This document shows, one piece after another, positions 15,917 to 26,270 of a DNA stretch of 64,000 nucleotides. Source of the stretch: Candidatus Freyrarchaeum guaymasense. GTDB taxonomy: Archaea; Asgardarchaeota; Jordarchaeia; Jordarchaeales; Freyrarchaeaceae. Numbering within the stretch: position 1 is the stretch's first letter; every line of letters starts with the position of its first letter. A program made the translations under genes and the position numbers. The stretch is taken from the NCBI GenBank assembly GCA_030587405.1, contig JAUQZD010000056.1, forward strand, positions 4,645 through 68,644. The letters run 5' to 3'. The notes below the pieces were generated by a model, which saw only the letters and a program-made list of their open reading frames with translations, was not told the DNA's origin and did no database searches.

Positions 15917-17695
15917 TTACTCGTACGCTTCAAGCTTTTCTACTCCCTTTTTAAGTGCCAGGTATGCTGCTACCCCTCCCACAATTAGAGACACTGCGAT
16001 CCCAGCAATTCTCACAGGGACGCTTACGGGTTCCAAATGGACTAACATGAACGCCAACACTATCGAGGCTGAAGGGGGAAGCCAAGGGATGCCATTAAGC
16101 ACCGTCATTGAGGGTATCAGGTTAAGTACCCACGGGACTACGGATAAAATTAGCATCACCCCTGTAGTTATCCCGGTTAAAATCATCGTGATTAAAAAGT
16201 TGATGAGGTGTCCTATTCCCCTCTCTTGGAAAACAGGCCTCCAAGCGTAAACCCCAACGGTTATGGCCGAGCTCACAGCGACCAGAAAGAGCATTGTAGC
16301 TAGAACTGTTGCAGGGTTTCCCGTCATCCCTCCTAAGGCTAAGTAGAACATTACCGCCGAGATCACTGCTAGGGGGGTGCTTAAAATCAACGCCTCGAGG
16401 AACATTGCGTGAACCATAAGCTTCACGCCGGCAGGCGTCTTCTTAATAGTCCAAAGCACGTCTTTATTTCTTACAAAAGTGTATGGAACTATCATTATTG
16501 GAAGCAAGACGCCAGCCATCATAATGTACACGCCAGTAAACGAGGAGAAGAAGCTAATCCACCCAACATCTCCTTGGAAGACGTTAGTTTGCATGATCCC
16601 TCTCATAAGGAATATTATAGCGGGAAATACTAGGACTGTGGCTACCCGTGCCATATTATCCATTCTTCTGGCGAACTCCTTAAGCTGGGATACCAGCATG
16701 ATGTTAAGGGGTGTGGGCGTGATTTTCCTAATAGCCCTGTAAAACCAGTTCTCCCCCTTAACCATGACTGTTACTTCCTCCCCTCCTGTCTCTATGAAGC
16801 TCACCTTGCTAGCGTAGGCTACTCCAGCTAAGACCACTAGGAAGGTGAACAGTACTAGGAGCGCTAGGCTTGTCCACCCGTCAGGGTAAACTGGAAACGC
16901 GATATAAAAGTAATTTATCTTTGCTATTGCAATGTTGCTTTGGGTTACTGCAAAGTGCACGACATTCCCCACCCAAGTTGACGGTAGAAACCACAGGTTT
17001 AAGGGCATAGTAGACGATGACAAGAAGAAAAACCCTATACCCATAGCAACGCCAGCTACACCCAGCAACGTTTTAAAAAGAGTTTTCATACGCTCGGTGG
17101 TTTCTCTAATGTAAAGGTATGATGAAATCATGACTCCTATCCATATTCCTGAAAGGTTCGCAATAGCAATAGAGGCAAATATCAACGCTATGGCTTGAGG
17201 TGTCAAGTAAAAAGTGATCGCAGCTGGAATCATCATGAAGGATGCTATTATCAGAACCACAGGAACTATAATCAGATTTACTATAAAGTCGCCGAGAAGG
17301 ACGTGGCGGGCTTTAAGGGGGCTTGCGAGTATCACGTCTCTGCTTACGACCTCCGCCTCCTGCAATTGCCGTCCTATTGCTGCAAATATGGGTATCATGA
17401 AGGCGACTGCCCCAGCCATAGATCCCATGTTTAAAACATACACCGAATCTTGAAGGAAGATCGATGTTGATGCAAGCATAGGCATCATTACAACTTCCTT
17501 AAAGTAGTTATTCAACCTTGAGACAAAAAAGTTCTTAGACACAAGCAACATTACAGCCGCTAATATAATTATACCAGAGATGAGTGCCACTGGTATAACC
17601 GGCCGTAACCTCCTTAACACTTTACCAGAAGTCATAAGCCTGTACTCGTTTCTCGCTATAATATACCATAAGGGCAATTTTTCACACCCACTCAA
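15917..17695 (-). CDS. ABC-2 type transporter permease
   Basis: The 592-residue protein has about twelve hydrophobic segments in two blocks, separated by a cytoplasmic stretch after residue ~290 (VSFIETGGEEVTVMVKGENW). This layout fits a large ABC-2 exporter permease. It overlaps the upstream ATPase gene by 14 bases, so the two are translationally coupled and form one transporter. The exported substrate cannot be inferred. It acts in the cytoplasmic membrane. Confidence 0.85.
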   Translation of the reverse strand: MSGCEKLPLWYIIARNEYRLMTSGKVLRRLRPVIPVALISGIIILAAVMLLVSKNFFVSRLNNYFKEVVMMPMLASTSIFLQDSVYVLNMGSMAGAVAFMIPIFAAIGRQLQEAEVVSRDVILASPLKARHVLLGDFIVNLIIVPVVLIIASFMMIPAAITFYLTPQAIALIFASIAIANLSGIWIGVMISSYLYIRETTERMKTLFKTLLGVAGVAMGIGFFFLSSSTMPLNLWFLPSTWVGNVVHFAVTQSNIAIAKINYFYIAFPVYPDGWTSLALLVLFTFLVVLAGVAYASKVSFIETGGEEVTVMVKGENWFYRAIRKITPTPLNIMLVSQLKEFARRMDNMARVATVLVFPAIIFLMRGIMQTNVFQGDVGWISFFSSFTGVYIMMAGVLLPIMIVPYTFVRNKDVLWTIKKTPAGVKLMVHAMFLEALILSTPLAVISAVMFYLALGGMTGNPATVLATMLFLVAVSSAITVGVYAWRPVFQERGIGHLINFLITMILTGITTGVMLILSVVPWVLNLIPSMTVLNGIPWLPPSASIVLAFMLVHLEPVSVPVRIAGIAVSLIVGGVAAYLALKKGVEKLEAYE

Positions 17696-18434
17696 GCATA
17701 TCCCTCGTTACCCTCCTCCCCGTAACTTGGAGGAAAACCTCCTCTAAGTTTCCTGCCCCATACTTCTCCATTAACCCTTCAGGCGTCCCAACCTCCTTAA
17801 GTTCGCCCCTATCAATTATCCCTATCCTCCCGCATACTTCCTCGGCGAGGGGGAGAATATGCGTACATATAAAGAACGTCTTATTTGTCTCTGATGATAA
17901 TGTTTTTATGAGGTCCTTCACCATCTTGGACGAGAAAGGGTCTAAACCGCTGGTGGGCTCATCTAGAAAAACTATTTCTGGATCATGGATGAGAGCCGAC
18001 GCAAGTAGGACCTTCTGCCTCATACCCTTACTAAACCCCTCAAGCAACTCGTCTCCCCTGTCTTCTATCTCGAAAAACTCAAGCAGTTCGTCTATCCTCC
18101 TCTTCAACGTGTCCTCTGGAACGCCATATAAGCCACCTATAAACTCTAAGAACTCTCTCGCCGAAAGCTTCTCGTAAACTCCTGGCGTCTCGGGTAGGAG
18201 CCCGGTTATCCTCTTAACCTTCTCAGGCTCACTTACGATGTCGTATCCCCCAACCTTGGCTGTTCCGCTAGTAGGCTTAATTATACAGTTTAGCAGCCTA
18301 ACAGTCGTTGTTTTCCCTGAACCGTTAGGGCCAAGGAAGCCAAACGTCTCACCGCTTGAAACCTCTAAATTTAAGTCTTTCACTCCGAGAGTTGAACCGT
18401 AAAACTTAGTTAGACCACGTGTTTTTATGGCCAC
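17682..18434 (-). CDS. ABC transporter ATP-binding protein
   Basis: The protein has Walker A GPNGSGKTTTVRLL, the signature EGFSKGMRQKVLLASAL, Walker B EIVFLDEPTSGLDPFS and a switch histidine (FICTHILPLAEEV). It belongs to the CcmA/ABC-2 class that pairs with the permease encoded immediately downstream. An in-frame ATG lies at 18461, but an AGGTGG ribosome site sits six bases before the GTG at 18434, which gives the expected MAIKTRGLTKFYG start. ATP binding and hydrolysis would drive export. Confidence 0.93.
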   Translation of the reverse strand: MAIKTRGLTKFYGSTLGVKDLNLEVSSGETFGFLGPNGSGKTTTVRLLNCIIKPTSGTAKVGGYDIVSEPEKVKRITGLLPETPGVYEKLSAREFLEFIGGLYGVPEDTLKRRIDELLEFFEIEDRGDELLEGFSKGMRQKVLLASALIHDPEIVFLDEPTSGLDPFSSKMVKDLIKTLSSETNKTFFICTHILPLAEEVCGRIGIIDRGELKEVGTPEGLMEKYGAGNLEEVFLQVTGRRVTRDMLEWV

Positions 18435-18755
18435 AGTCACCCACCTAGAACCCTTTTCCAATTAACTTCCTTCATCAAAGGGTGGCAGACTCCCAAGCAT
18501 GTCTTAAAGATGGTTTTAAAATCATAGCAACATAATGTTGGTTTGTTTTTAAAAATGCTTTGTTAAACTTCTTCTATTATTTCTTTAACAATTTTATGAA
18601 AATGCTTTTCATCTTATTGTCAAGTACTTTTTACCTTTAAAGTGCAATCATTTCAACTTTTTAGGTGCTTCTTTATTTTTCTCCCAAAAAATAGATAAAT
18701 GTGTTTGTGAACTATTTACTTTATGATGAACTCCCTGGAGGAGAGAGGTGGTTTA

Positions 18756-18956
18756 ATGGGCGAAGAAGCTCCGCCATCACCTGAAGAGGTGAAGAAAGCT
18801 AAAGAGTTACTCGAGAAGCTCCACGAGGAACGAAGAAAAGAAGAGCAGGAAGCCTTAGCTAAAACCAAGGAAGAACGAGCAAAGATGATGCAAGAAGCTG
18901 CTAGCGCGCTTGAGAAACACGTGGAAGAAAAAGCCAAGAAAGCCCCTCCAAGCTGA
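18756..18956 (+). CDS. Small charged coiled-coil protein
   Basis: This is a 66-residue, almost entirely helical protein, rich in Glu, Lys and Ala (SPEEVKKAKELLEKLHEERR), with proline-containing ends. It is probably a single helix or coiled coil. The ATG at 18756 is preceded by a strong GAGAGGTGG ribosome site, better than the ATG pair at 18723/18726. It sits alone between AT-rich gaps (18435-18755 and 18957-19198) and points toward the large ligase operon. No family was recognised. Confidence 0.5.
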   Translation: MGEEAPPSPEEVKKAKELLEKLHEERRKEEQEALAKTKEERAKMMQEAASALEKHVEEKAKKAPPS

Positions 18957-19198
18957 ACTTGAGAAGTAAGTTCTAACAAAAATTAAGGCCAGTCATTAAT
19001 GGTGTCATTGAACAACACACTTCCCCTTTTTCCTCTCTTAGCTCTCTCTTGCAAACCTACCTGCAGGATGTTAAAAAAGGAACGAAAAAATGAAACGAGA
19101 CTATGGAAATGATTATTAAAACTTTCTTTCAAGTCTTATTTGATTTGAACTTAAAATTCTACATTTAGTGAATGCTGGCTTTCAGGGGAGGGAATCGG

Positions 19199-20368
19199 TT
19201 GAAGTATGGTGAAGTTCTCAGGCAGTGGCTTGATAAATGGTATGGTTTTACTGCCGGTGTGATCAGCGGATACTTCTTCGTAGACTTAAACGTCATCGGC
19301 GAAGCCGTTAAAACTCTTAAAAGTGGCAAAGTTGCAAAATCCCTTTTTAAACACGTTAAAGGCGTAGTCCTCAACCCTGAAACTGTTAGAACCTCTCAGC
19401 TTCTCCTCGAAGTTTTTTCCAATGAGGTCATCCTTAACCCCCTTTTACGAAACAACATGATAGCGATAACGGTGTTAGAGTCTGGGGAGAGTAAAGTTTG
19501 TGGTGTTGGCTACGGAAAAGAGAAGTGGGTATGTGTCTTCAAGACCCGCGAGAAAGAGTCAAAAATGATCGTGGCAAACTTGCTTTCCATATTAAACTTC
19601 GGCGAGAGAACCTACGAGTTTAGCGGGACGCGCATTTTCATCGATGGCTTAGAAAAATGGTTGCGAAGGCTTTTTGGAGAGAATAATCTTGAGTACATCT
19701 GGGTGCGTAACGATTTTGAAGAGGGAGGAGTGCTGCCAAAAGATTTAAACCTTATAATTAGAACCTTGCAGAATCTTTTCGAGGGCCCTTCCTTTGCCTC
19801 ATCCCTAATGCTCTTCTTAGACCAGAAGGGGAGCAGAGGGGTATGGGGGATGCGGTATCATGATAAGATCTCGTGTGTTTTCTCCGGGTTCGGGGGAGAA
19901 TCTTATGCTAGGGAAATATCGGAGACCTTAGCGGAGGTTTATGACTGTTATACGAGCGGCCTCGTAAAGCCCGAAGTGACGGGGATTGTAGAAGCCCAGC
20001 TGGGTTTCACAAAAGAAGCTGCGTCAAAGGCTGAAATGACCGCTGAAGTCAGCTCCGAGAAGGCAGAAGCCCATCAGCAATTCTACCCTCCGCAGGATGT
20101 TTCAGAGTTAAAAGTGATACTTGAAGATCTTAAGCATAAATTTAGCCTTTTGGAGGATAGGGTTGGTTCTTTAGAGGCAAAGTTGTCGTCTGTATCATCC
20201 CTGACAGGTTTAGGTGAGATGATGAGTAACTTAAACGAAAAGGTAAAGATGATAGACGAGTCCATAAGCAGGGTAAGGGAACTTATGGGTGAGTTCTCCG
20301 AGAAGTTGCATGAGTTAAGACGGCAACGAAGCGAGCTCTTAAGGTCGATTGAAGACTTGTCAAAGTAG
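19199..20368 (+). CDS. Uncharacterised protein with C-terminal coiled coil, first gene of ligase operon
   Basis: The N-terminal ~260 residues appear to contain two related beta-beta-alpha units: one around MIAITVLESGESKVCGVGYG, one around SLMLFLDQKGSRGVWGMRYH. Each is followed by a strand ending in CVF and a helix. Residues ~305-390 are a long coiled coil (LKVILEDLKHKFSLLEDRVG onward). No known family was identified. The TTG at 19199 is chosen because GGGGAGGG lies six bases before it. It ends nine bases before the next gene and leads the operon for the GCS2-type ligase, so it may be a scaffold or recognition subunit. Confidence 0.6.
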   Translation: MKYGEVLRQWLDKWYGFTAGVISGYFFVDLNVIGEAVKTLKSGKVAKSLFKHVKGVVLNPETVRTSQLLLEVFSNEVILNPLLRNNMIAITVLESGESKVCGVGYGKEKWVCVFKTREKESKMIVANLLSILNFGERTYEFSGTRIFIDGLEKWLRRLFGENNLEYIWVRNDFEEGGVLPKDLNLIIRTLQNLFEGPSFASSLMLFLDQKGSRGVWGMRYHDKISCVFSGFGGESYAREISETLAEVYDCYTSGLVKPEVTGIVEAQLGFTKEAASKAEMTAEVSSEKAEAHQQFYPPQDVSELKVILEDLKHKFSLLEDRVGSLEAKLSSVSSLTGLGEMMSNLNEKVKMIDESISRVRELMGEFSEKLHELRRQRSELLRSIEDLSK

Positions 20369-20377
20369 GAGGAGAGC

Positions 20378-21121
20378 ATGAAAAAAGTAATTGAATTAAT
20401 TAAGCATGTCGATTCGGTTGCCTCCACCCTCACCTCTCTACTAGATGACCTTGAAAAAAGCCTCTCGTTAGCTGTTACTATTGCTGCAGAGTATAGTGAC
20501 CTTTACATGCTCATTGCCACCTCCTTTGATAAGCTACTGCTAAGATATCTCAAGGATCTAAGGGAGAAAGGTCGCTTTTCAACCCCTAAGGAAGGTGAAC
20601 GCTTCATCCCCCTCATGGTCATATCAACCCAACCAGAAGATCTTTCTCCTCTCTCAAAAACAATAAAAAAATTATTTGATGAGGCGAGGAAATCCGGAAA
20701 TCCATTCTACTATTTGGTTCTCCCCGACGCTGAGGGAAGAATCGAAACAGGAGAAAAAGTGGTGAAGATAATTTCTACTACTCCTTTAGGAAGAAGCGAC
20801 TCTGAAGCGATCATCGTAGTTCTTAGGAGCTTTAAAGATCTTCCAACGGAAAAAAACCTCTTAATAATTAACGACTCATTTTCTTTAGATAAGCATGGAA
20901 TAATCCCGTCCCTAAAGGATTCCATCAAGAACGTAAGTATATCCTTAGATAACGAAACATTCGGCGGAGGACCAGTAGTATACTGCCTTCACATGCTTGC
21001 AAAGAAAGGTAAAAAATCCCTCCTAGATGTAAGCCTATCCGAGAGCCTTCTTGATAACGGTGCTGTGAAGAATATATTCCAAATTCTGACGGAAGCCGCT
21101 AGGAGAATAGCAGGGTGGTAA
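20378..21121 (+). CDS. Uncharacterised alpha/beta protein of ligase operon
   Basis: The 247-residue protein begins with about 65 helical residues. It continues into an alpha/beta region with hydrophobic strands FIPLMVISTQ, PFYYLVLPDAEG, KIISTTPLG, AIIVVLRSF and NLLIINDSF, suggesting a Rossmann-like or receiver-like fold. No catalytic motif was recognised. An AGGAGAG ribosome site precedes the ATG. Its stop lies within the ribosome-binding region of the ligase gene, so the two are tightly coupled. Confidence 0.6.
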   Translation: MKKVIELIKHVDSVASTLTSLLDDLEKSLSLAVTIAAEYSDLYMLIATSFDKLLLRYLKDLREKGRFSTPKEGERFIPLMVISTQPEDLSPLSKTIKKLFDEARKSGNPFYYLVLPDAEGRIETGEKVVKIISTTPLGRSDSEAIIVVLRSFKDLPTEKNLLIINDSFSLDKHGIIPSLKDSIKNVSISLDNETFGGGPVVYCLHMLAKKGKKSLLDVSLSESLLDNGAVKNIFQILTEAARRIAGW

Positions 21122-21123
21122 AG

Positions 21124-24100
21124 TTGGCAAGTACGCTAACCAAGCTACCGTTCACGCATGGCATAGAATCTGAAATCCAGATCGTAAACTTGAAAGGCCG
21201 TTGGATTGATGGAGAGAAAATGGTCAGCATTATGGGAAAAATAGTTCAGGATGTAGCGGAAGGTCTTAAAGGGATTCTCAGGGACCCACAGGATGAGCTC
21301 ACGGAAATGATCAGCAAGAAAACCTCTAACATAAGGATCGCACCCGTAGAAAGAAGGGGTGACACCCTAATAGTAACGTACACGCTATCTAACGGCGAAC
21401 AAGTTGACATCGAAATTCTTGGACGCGACCCCCATATTGGAACGATCACGTGGATCCTTGAGGCCGCCACACCGCCCTGCACTACGCTTGAAGAGCTTGC
21501 TTGGTGGATGCACACTATACTCAAACTTTCCCATGACTCGCTGCCTGCAGGAGTCAAATTCATAACGACCGGGCTAAACCCCCTGATGGAGTACCAGCAA
21601 GGTTTAAGCTTCGGCGACCACCACCATATTGGCGTCCCTGACCCAGGCTACAGGCTATCCGTCTATAACCTTATCCGGGCATTCATACCACACTTAGTAG
21701 CTCTCTCCGTTAACTCTCCCTTCGTAGCCGGACGGCCAACAGACATCGTCACAATGAAGGATGGAAGGCTTCAGGCTCCGGGTTGCATTAGAAGCATCCG
21801 ACTCCAACTTAACGCCCGACAACTCGGACCTGACGATCCCCAACATTACATTCCACATCTTACCTCCTTGGACGAATCTTTCTTTGAAAGGGTTGTTGGC
21901 CGTACTCCCGCCAGAATGTGTGATATGTACCCTTTTACACGCTTTAACACGGTTGAAATTAGAGTTTTTGACTCTCAAATTAGTGTGATCCGTAAGGTGG
22001 CTCTCGCAGCACTGCTCCAAGCATTAGCCCTTAAGGCCAAGAAGCTTCATGATGGTGGGGAATTAATTCCCGAAGTAGACTCTGAAACGCTCATCAAGAA
22101 TAGACGTTCAGCGATCAGGTGGGGGTTAACAGGCCCCTTCTTTAAGCCTAGGAATCTTGACGAGTTCGCTAGGAAGCACCCTAACTTCGCGGCATTCTAC
22201 TTTTTTGATTGCAGGCTGGGAGGGAAAGAACCTGTTAAACGCATAGTAGACGCGGTAAAAAACATGTTCTTCTTCTTGAAGGAGGAACTCGAAGAACTCG
22301 GCATTCTAAAGTCTGAGTTCCTCAGCCCGTTGTTGGTTAGCGTCTATGGGGACATGTCTGGCAAAATTATCCCGCCCATGACTACGGCTGACTATCAACT
22401 GGAGAAGTACTTCGAGCTTGGGGAAAGCATAGAAAGCCTCTCGAGAGAATTGCAGATAATAGCTGACCAAACATGCAGCAATGTCTGGAGCGACCCTCTC
22501 TCTGGCACTCCAAACCTTCAGGAGCTAGTAGCCGTCCCAGTTTCCCTCGAATTATCGTTTGAACCATCCATCGTTTTCGAGGGACAATCGGTAACATGTA
22601 AAATATTCGTGGAGAACAAGGGCGAAGAACCCCTCAGAGATCTCAACCTTAGCTGTGTAGTCATTGATCACGCCGGGGAAGAAGTATTGGAAGAGCTCTT
22701 TACCCTCGAAACGCTGGAACCCGGTGAGAGGCGTTATGGCGAAATAGAGTTTGACACCGAGGCAGGCGTACCTCAGTATACTCTCAGCGCCAAGCTAACA
22801 GTGTCCTCCGAGCTCGTCGCGGTGGAAAAGCTCGCAATCCCTGTATATAGGGTTGTTTGCAAGACAGACCTCATAGCCCAAGTCGACGGCGTAATCGTTA
22901 CTGGAGAAACAGAGATTCCCTTTATAGTAGCAGTCGAGAACACCACCCCCCAAGACATGTATTTAACACTCAAAATATCCGTTGTCGACAAGGACCAGGG
23001 ACGCGAACTAGACTCCGTGCTGAGTGATCTAAAGCCGTGGGGCGTCTACCTTAAACCTATAAGGGCGAAGGATCACGCCCTTTTCGTCGCCATGTCGGAG
23101 GAGATAGCGAAGCTTGACTGGGCTAAAGCCGTGCTAGAAGGGCAAACCGAAGGGAGCTGGGTTGAAATAGACCCGTTAGTGTTAAAGCCTTGGCTTTACA
23201 GCTCTTGGATCAGTCCACGGTGTGCTATAAGAGCCCAGCTTCTAGATTCAAGTGGCCACGTGATATCTGAAAGCTGGTCTAGGGACTTCAGAGTGTTCTT
23301 CCAAGGAGCCATGGTCTCCGTTGAAGTCGGGCAGAAACCAAAGTCCACTTATAACGTAGGGGAAACATTGGAGACGTCTTTAATGGTCGATGCAAGCGAC
23401 CTCCTATCCCCCTCACCGGTGAAGGTGGTAGTGAAGATCAAGTCTCCTTCAGACGAAACATTTGAAAGAAAGATTTTTGAGGCCTCGGTCAAACCAGGAG
23501 TTTCAACGACAATGCCGGTTAAATGGACTATTCCAAGGGACATCTTAGGTAAGGGAGCCGGTGAAGGCGTCTTTTACCTCACGGTTGAAGTCTTACACGA
23601 CGGCGAGCTAGTTAACCTTGTCGAGGCACCTGCCAAGTTTAAAGTTGTTAGAGGCCCAGAAGTAAGCTTAAAGTGGTCTGAGGTTCCTAAAAGTTCTCTT
23701 TCAGGATCTACGATTAGGGGAAAGTTGTCGATAAGCGGTTTAAGCAGCTCCTTAACTCCATGCTCACTCGTAATAGAGAGCACAACTGCATCCGGGTCTG
23801 AAACGGTTGCCACGATGGAACTGTCAGATCCCGTGACCGAGTCGTCAATAGATGTTCCTCCAATACCGGTTCCAAGCGGTGTTAAATCCATTCTTTTAAC
23901 AGCTGCAATAATTAAAGACTCTAAGAAAATAGCTGAGGACTCCATTCAAGTCAACGTGCTGGACTTAAGGGAGGCTATAAGCGTAATAGTTCACGAGCTT
24001 CCTCCTTCCCTTCCCCCCGGCTCTCTCCACGACATAATCATCCAGATAGAGAACTTAACGGATTCCACCCTCAGCTTTGAACTCGCATACCGTGAGGCTG

Positions 24101-24672
24101 TGGACGACTTTACAGTATTAGACGGTGTAATACCCATAGAAATAGCTCCAAAGGACAAGGTTCTCGCAAGAATACCCATAAAAGTGCCTCTATTCGCTGT
24201 TGACAAGGAGTGCGCGGTTAAGCTTGAAATTAAAAGGAATGGTGCGTCCGGCTGGACTACTGAAAGGCGGCTTCTCGTCGAAGCAGTTAAGCCTCTTATA
24301 AGAGTGGCATACATCAGCACTCCGCCCTTGTCAGAATACATCCAGATGGAAGGCGATAAACTAGAGTTGAAGCTTTCCCCCTCCGTTCAAAGCTTTGCCG
24401 ACTACAATTTACCTGTTAGGGCTGTTTTCGCCGTGTTTGAAAAGAAGGCTAAAAAAGTTATTCTGCGGAAAACGGTTGAAACAACGCTCATAAAGGGAAA
24501 CATAGTGAGGCTAACGTATGAGCCAATCATATGGGAAGTACATAAACCTAAGCAGCCTGAATCCTATTACCTGGGAATGATCTTCTTTGAAAAAGTGAAA
24601 GGGCAGCTTAAGGAGATACCCAACAAGCTAGTTCAAAACTCCCTAATAACCGTGACGTTTACTCCATCCTAA
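21124..24672 (+). CDS. GCS2-type carboxylate-amine ligase fused to beta-sandwich repeats
   Basis: Residues 1-~465 are a glutamate-cysteine-ligase-2 (YbdK-like) domain. An opening GIESEIQIV provides the G-x-E-x-E nucleotide/metal site, followed by TGLNPLMEYQQG, FGDHHHIGVPDPGYRL, PHLVALSVNSPFVAGRP and TVEIRVFDSQ. These enzymes form amide bonds between a carboxylate and an amine using ATP. Residues ~470-1183 are several beta-sandwich (CARDB/Ig-like) units, for example PSIVFEGQSVTCKIFVENKG. This fusion is unusual: most family members are about 370 residues. A TTG with GGGTGG upstream is preferred over the GTG at 21115. No signal peptide is seen, so action is probably cytoplasmic. The substrate is unknown. 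Confidence 0.85.
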   Translation: MASTLTKLPFTHGIESEIQIVNLKGRWIDGEKMVSIMGKIVQDVAEGLKGILRDPQDELTEMISKKTSNIRIAPVERRGDTLIVTYTLSNGEQVDIEILGRDPHIGTITWILEAATPPCTTLEELAWWMHTILKLSHDSLPAGVKFITTGLNPLMEYQQGLSFGDHHHIGVPDPGYRLSVYNLIRAFIPHLVALSVNSPFVAGRPTDIVTMKDGRLQAPGCIRSIRLQLNARQLGPDDPQHYIPHLTSLDESFFERVVGRTPARMCDMYPFTRFNTVEIRVFDSQISVIRKVALAALLQALALKAKKLHDGGELIPEVDSETLIKNRRSAIRWGLTGPFFKPRNLDEFARKHPNFAAFYFFDCRLGGKEPVKRIVDAVKNMFFFLKEELEELGILKSEFLSPLLVSVYGDMSGKIIPPMTTADYQLEKYFELGESIESLSRELQIIADQTCSNVWSDPLSGTPNLQELVAVPVSLELSFEPSIVFEGQSVTCKIFVENKGEEPLRDLNLSCVVIDHAGEEVLEELFTLETLEPGERRYGEIEFDTEAGVPQYTLSAKLTVSSELVAVEKLAIPVYRVVCKTDLIAQVDGVIVTGETEIPFIVAVENTTPQDMYLTLKISVVDKDQGRELDSVLSDLKPWGVYLKPIRAKDHALFVAMSEEIAKLDWAKAVLEGQTEGSWVEIDPLVLKPWLYSSWISPRCAIRAQLLDSSGHVISESWSRDFRVFFQGAMVSVEVGQKPKSTYNVGETLETSLMVDASDLLSPSPVKVVVKIKSPSDETFERKIFEASVKPGVSTTMPVKWTIPRDILGKGAGEGVFYLTVEVLHDGELVNLVEAPAKFKVVRGPEVSLKWSEVPKSSLSGSTIRGKLSISGLSSSLTPCSLVIESTTASGSETVATMELSDPVTESSIDVPPIPVPSGVKSILLTAAIIKDSKKIAEDSIQVNVLDLREAISVIVHELPPSLPPGSLHDIIIQIENLTDSTLSFELAYREAVDDFTVLDGVIPIEIAPKDKVLARIPIKVPLFAVDKECAVKLEIKRNGASGWTTERRLLVEAVKPLIRVAYISTPPLSEYIQMEGDKLELKLSPSVQSFADYNLPVRAVFAVFEKKAKKVILRKTVETTLIKGNIVRLTYEPIIWEVHKPKQPESYYLGMIFFEKVKGQLKEIPNKLVQNSLITVTFTPS

Positions 24673-24803
24673 AAATCATGGAAAGAGTGGTGGGGTTTCC
24701 AGCCTTCAAAAAATGCCTCTGGGACTTTTGGCCTCCATTTACACGTTACAATAACATTAGCCATTATCCCCTGAATGGGAAATGTGGGGTTGAAGCCTGA
24801 CAG

Positions 24804-26270
24804 TTAAGCTTCTAGCCGGATGACGAGGTCCCTTGCTAATTTTTGATACCAGTTTAGCAGGTCTCCCAAGTCTTCAGCCTTATAGTAAATTCCATGTCCT
24901 TTAGTTGCTATTGCCTCCATTATCCTTTCCTGCACCTCCCCTCCAATTCCAACAGTATATATTACTACGTCACTTCTCTTTGAGAAGTGGTCGTGAACAA
25001 CTTGGACGGGTGGCCCTTCATCTCCCCAAATGTCTGGGAAACCGTCGCTTAACAGTACGATCATGTTAGGTAGCCTTTTCCCCTCAGGCTCCTCTTTTTC
25101 CCACGTTTCTATTAGCTTTAATGCTTCCATGAGCGCCTCGGACATATTGGTGTGGCTGCTGGAAACCCTGTTAAGCCTGTCGATTATGAGCCTTCCAAGT
25201 TGCGAGACCCCCGCCATCTTGCTCTTCCCAGGATGGAAGTATGGAAGCTTCACCCCTCCTGTCATGAGGAACGTTATGGGCTCAGCTGTCTCACTATAAG
25301 TTATTATTGCCACTCTCTCTCCGTAACCGCGCCCAACCTTCTCCACCAAGTAAAGTAGCGCTGCAAACACGGCTCCAGCAACTCTTTTGACGTTTTTCCC
25401 CTCTTGGAACTGCTCCAAGAACTCCTTAATTTCAGGGATTTCCCCTCCTATCGTTTTTATGGCTTCGATCGCTGGAGCTATATTCATAACCTTCATGTCC
25501 TCCGTCAGCATGCTTCTTGACACGTCTATTAACAGGATTGCATTGAATGGAACAGCCGCCCTCCAAGGTTTGACTTCATAGCTTTTTATCTCAGCGAAGT
25601 TTATTATTCCAACCTGCCTTCCAGTTAATGGAGGCTCCGTAGAAACGACGTAAACGTTAACGTTTAGCTTAGGAAACTTCAAAACCCAATCTTTGAATAT
25701 AACCCTTCCATCAAGCCAATTTTGGAATTCGTCTTTAGCGTCCAGAACCCTCCTTATAGCCTCCTCGGCTCCCCCCTCTAGCGGCTCCACCCCGAAGACT
25801 ATCTTAGTTATCTTCTGTGGTGTTCCCTCAAACTTGCCAATGTTCACCTCGAAGCCCTCATCGATGCCACATGCCTCGCTAAGGGCAGGCTCCATGACAG
25901 CGGTTCCTGGAGGAACATCTTTGTCTAGGTGGGCAAGGGCTACACCCCCCGCCCCCGAGAGTGGGTCCTCAAACTCCACTATTGACCCTTCAAGAATCTG
26001 CAGCTCTGAGGCATCCTTCTCATTAAGAGATATGTATCCTGATAATCCCTCCTTAACAACAACTTTAAACTGCTTTTTAGGAGGCTTCTCCTCCTTAGCT
26101 TCCTCTGCTTCTTTAAACATTCTCTCGATGACTTCCTCCTCTTCCCCCTTCTTTTCCTCGACGGCTTTCTCCTCAGCGGCCTCCGCTCTCTTTTTCTTAA
26201 CAGTTTTCTTAACAGCCTTCAGGGGCTTAACCTCTTTCTCCTTTTGCTCCTCGGCACCTTTATCCGGCAT
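24804..26270 (-). CDS. Cdc48N-like double-psi barrel plus vWA domain protein
   Basis: The first ~70 residues are Lys/Glu/Ala-rich and probably disordered. Residues ~75-150 resemble the Cdc48 N-terminal barrel: GYISLNEKDASELQILEGS, a second half-motif ACGIDEGFEVNIGKFEG, and proline-containing turns. Residues ~240-450 are a von Willebrand A domain with an intact MIDAS: LLIDVSRSM, a middle THTN-like SSHTNMSEAL and LLSDGFPD. vWA proteins often assemble with AAA+ or other partners in modification systems. It is convergent with the ligase gene and downstream of the amidohydrolase gene (26411-27880). An 848-residue paralogue at 49114 has the same barrel/vWA pair. Confidence 0.8.
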   Translation of the reverse strand: MPDKGAEEQKEKEVKPLKAVKKTVKKKRAEAAEEKAVEEKKGEEEEVIERMFKEAEEAKEEKPPKKQFKVVVKEGLSGYISLNEKDASELQILEGSIVEFEDPLSGAGGVALAHLDKDVPPGTAVMEPALSEACGIDEGFEVNIGKFEGTPQKITKIVFGVEPLEGGAEEAIRRVLDAKDEFQNWLDGRVIFKDWVLKFPKLNVNVYVVSTEPPLTGRQVGIINFAEIKSYEVKPWRAAVPFNAILLIDVSRSMLTEDMKVMNIAPAIEAIKTIGGEIPEIKEFLEQFQEGKNVKRVAGAVFAALLYLVEKVGRGYGERVAIITYSETAEPITFLMTGGVKLPYFHPGKSKMAGVSQLGRLIIDRLNRVSSSHTNMSEALMEALKLIETWEKEEPEGKRLPNMIVLLSDGFPDIWGDEGPPVQVVHDHFSKRSDVVIYTVGIGGEVQERIMEAIATKGHGIYYKAEDLGDLLNWYQKLARDLVIRLEA

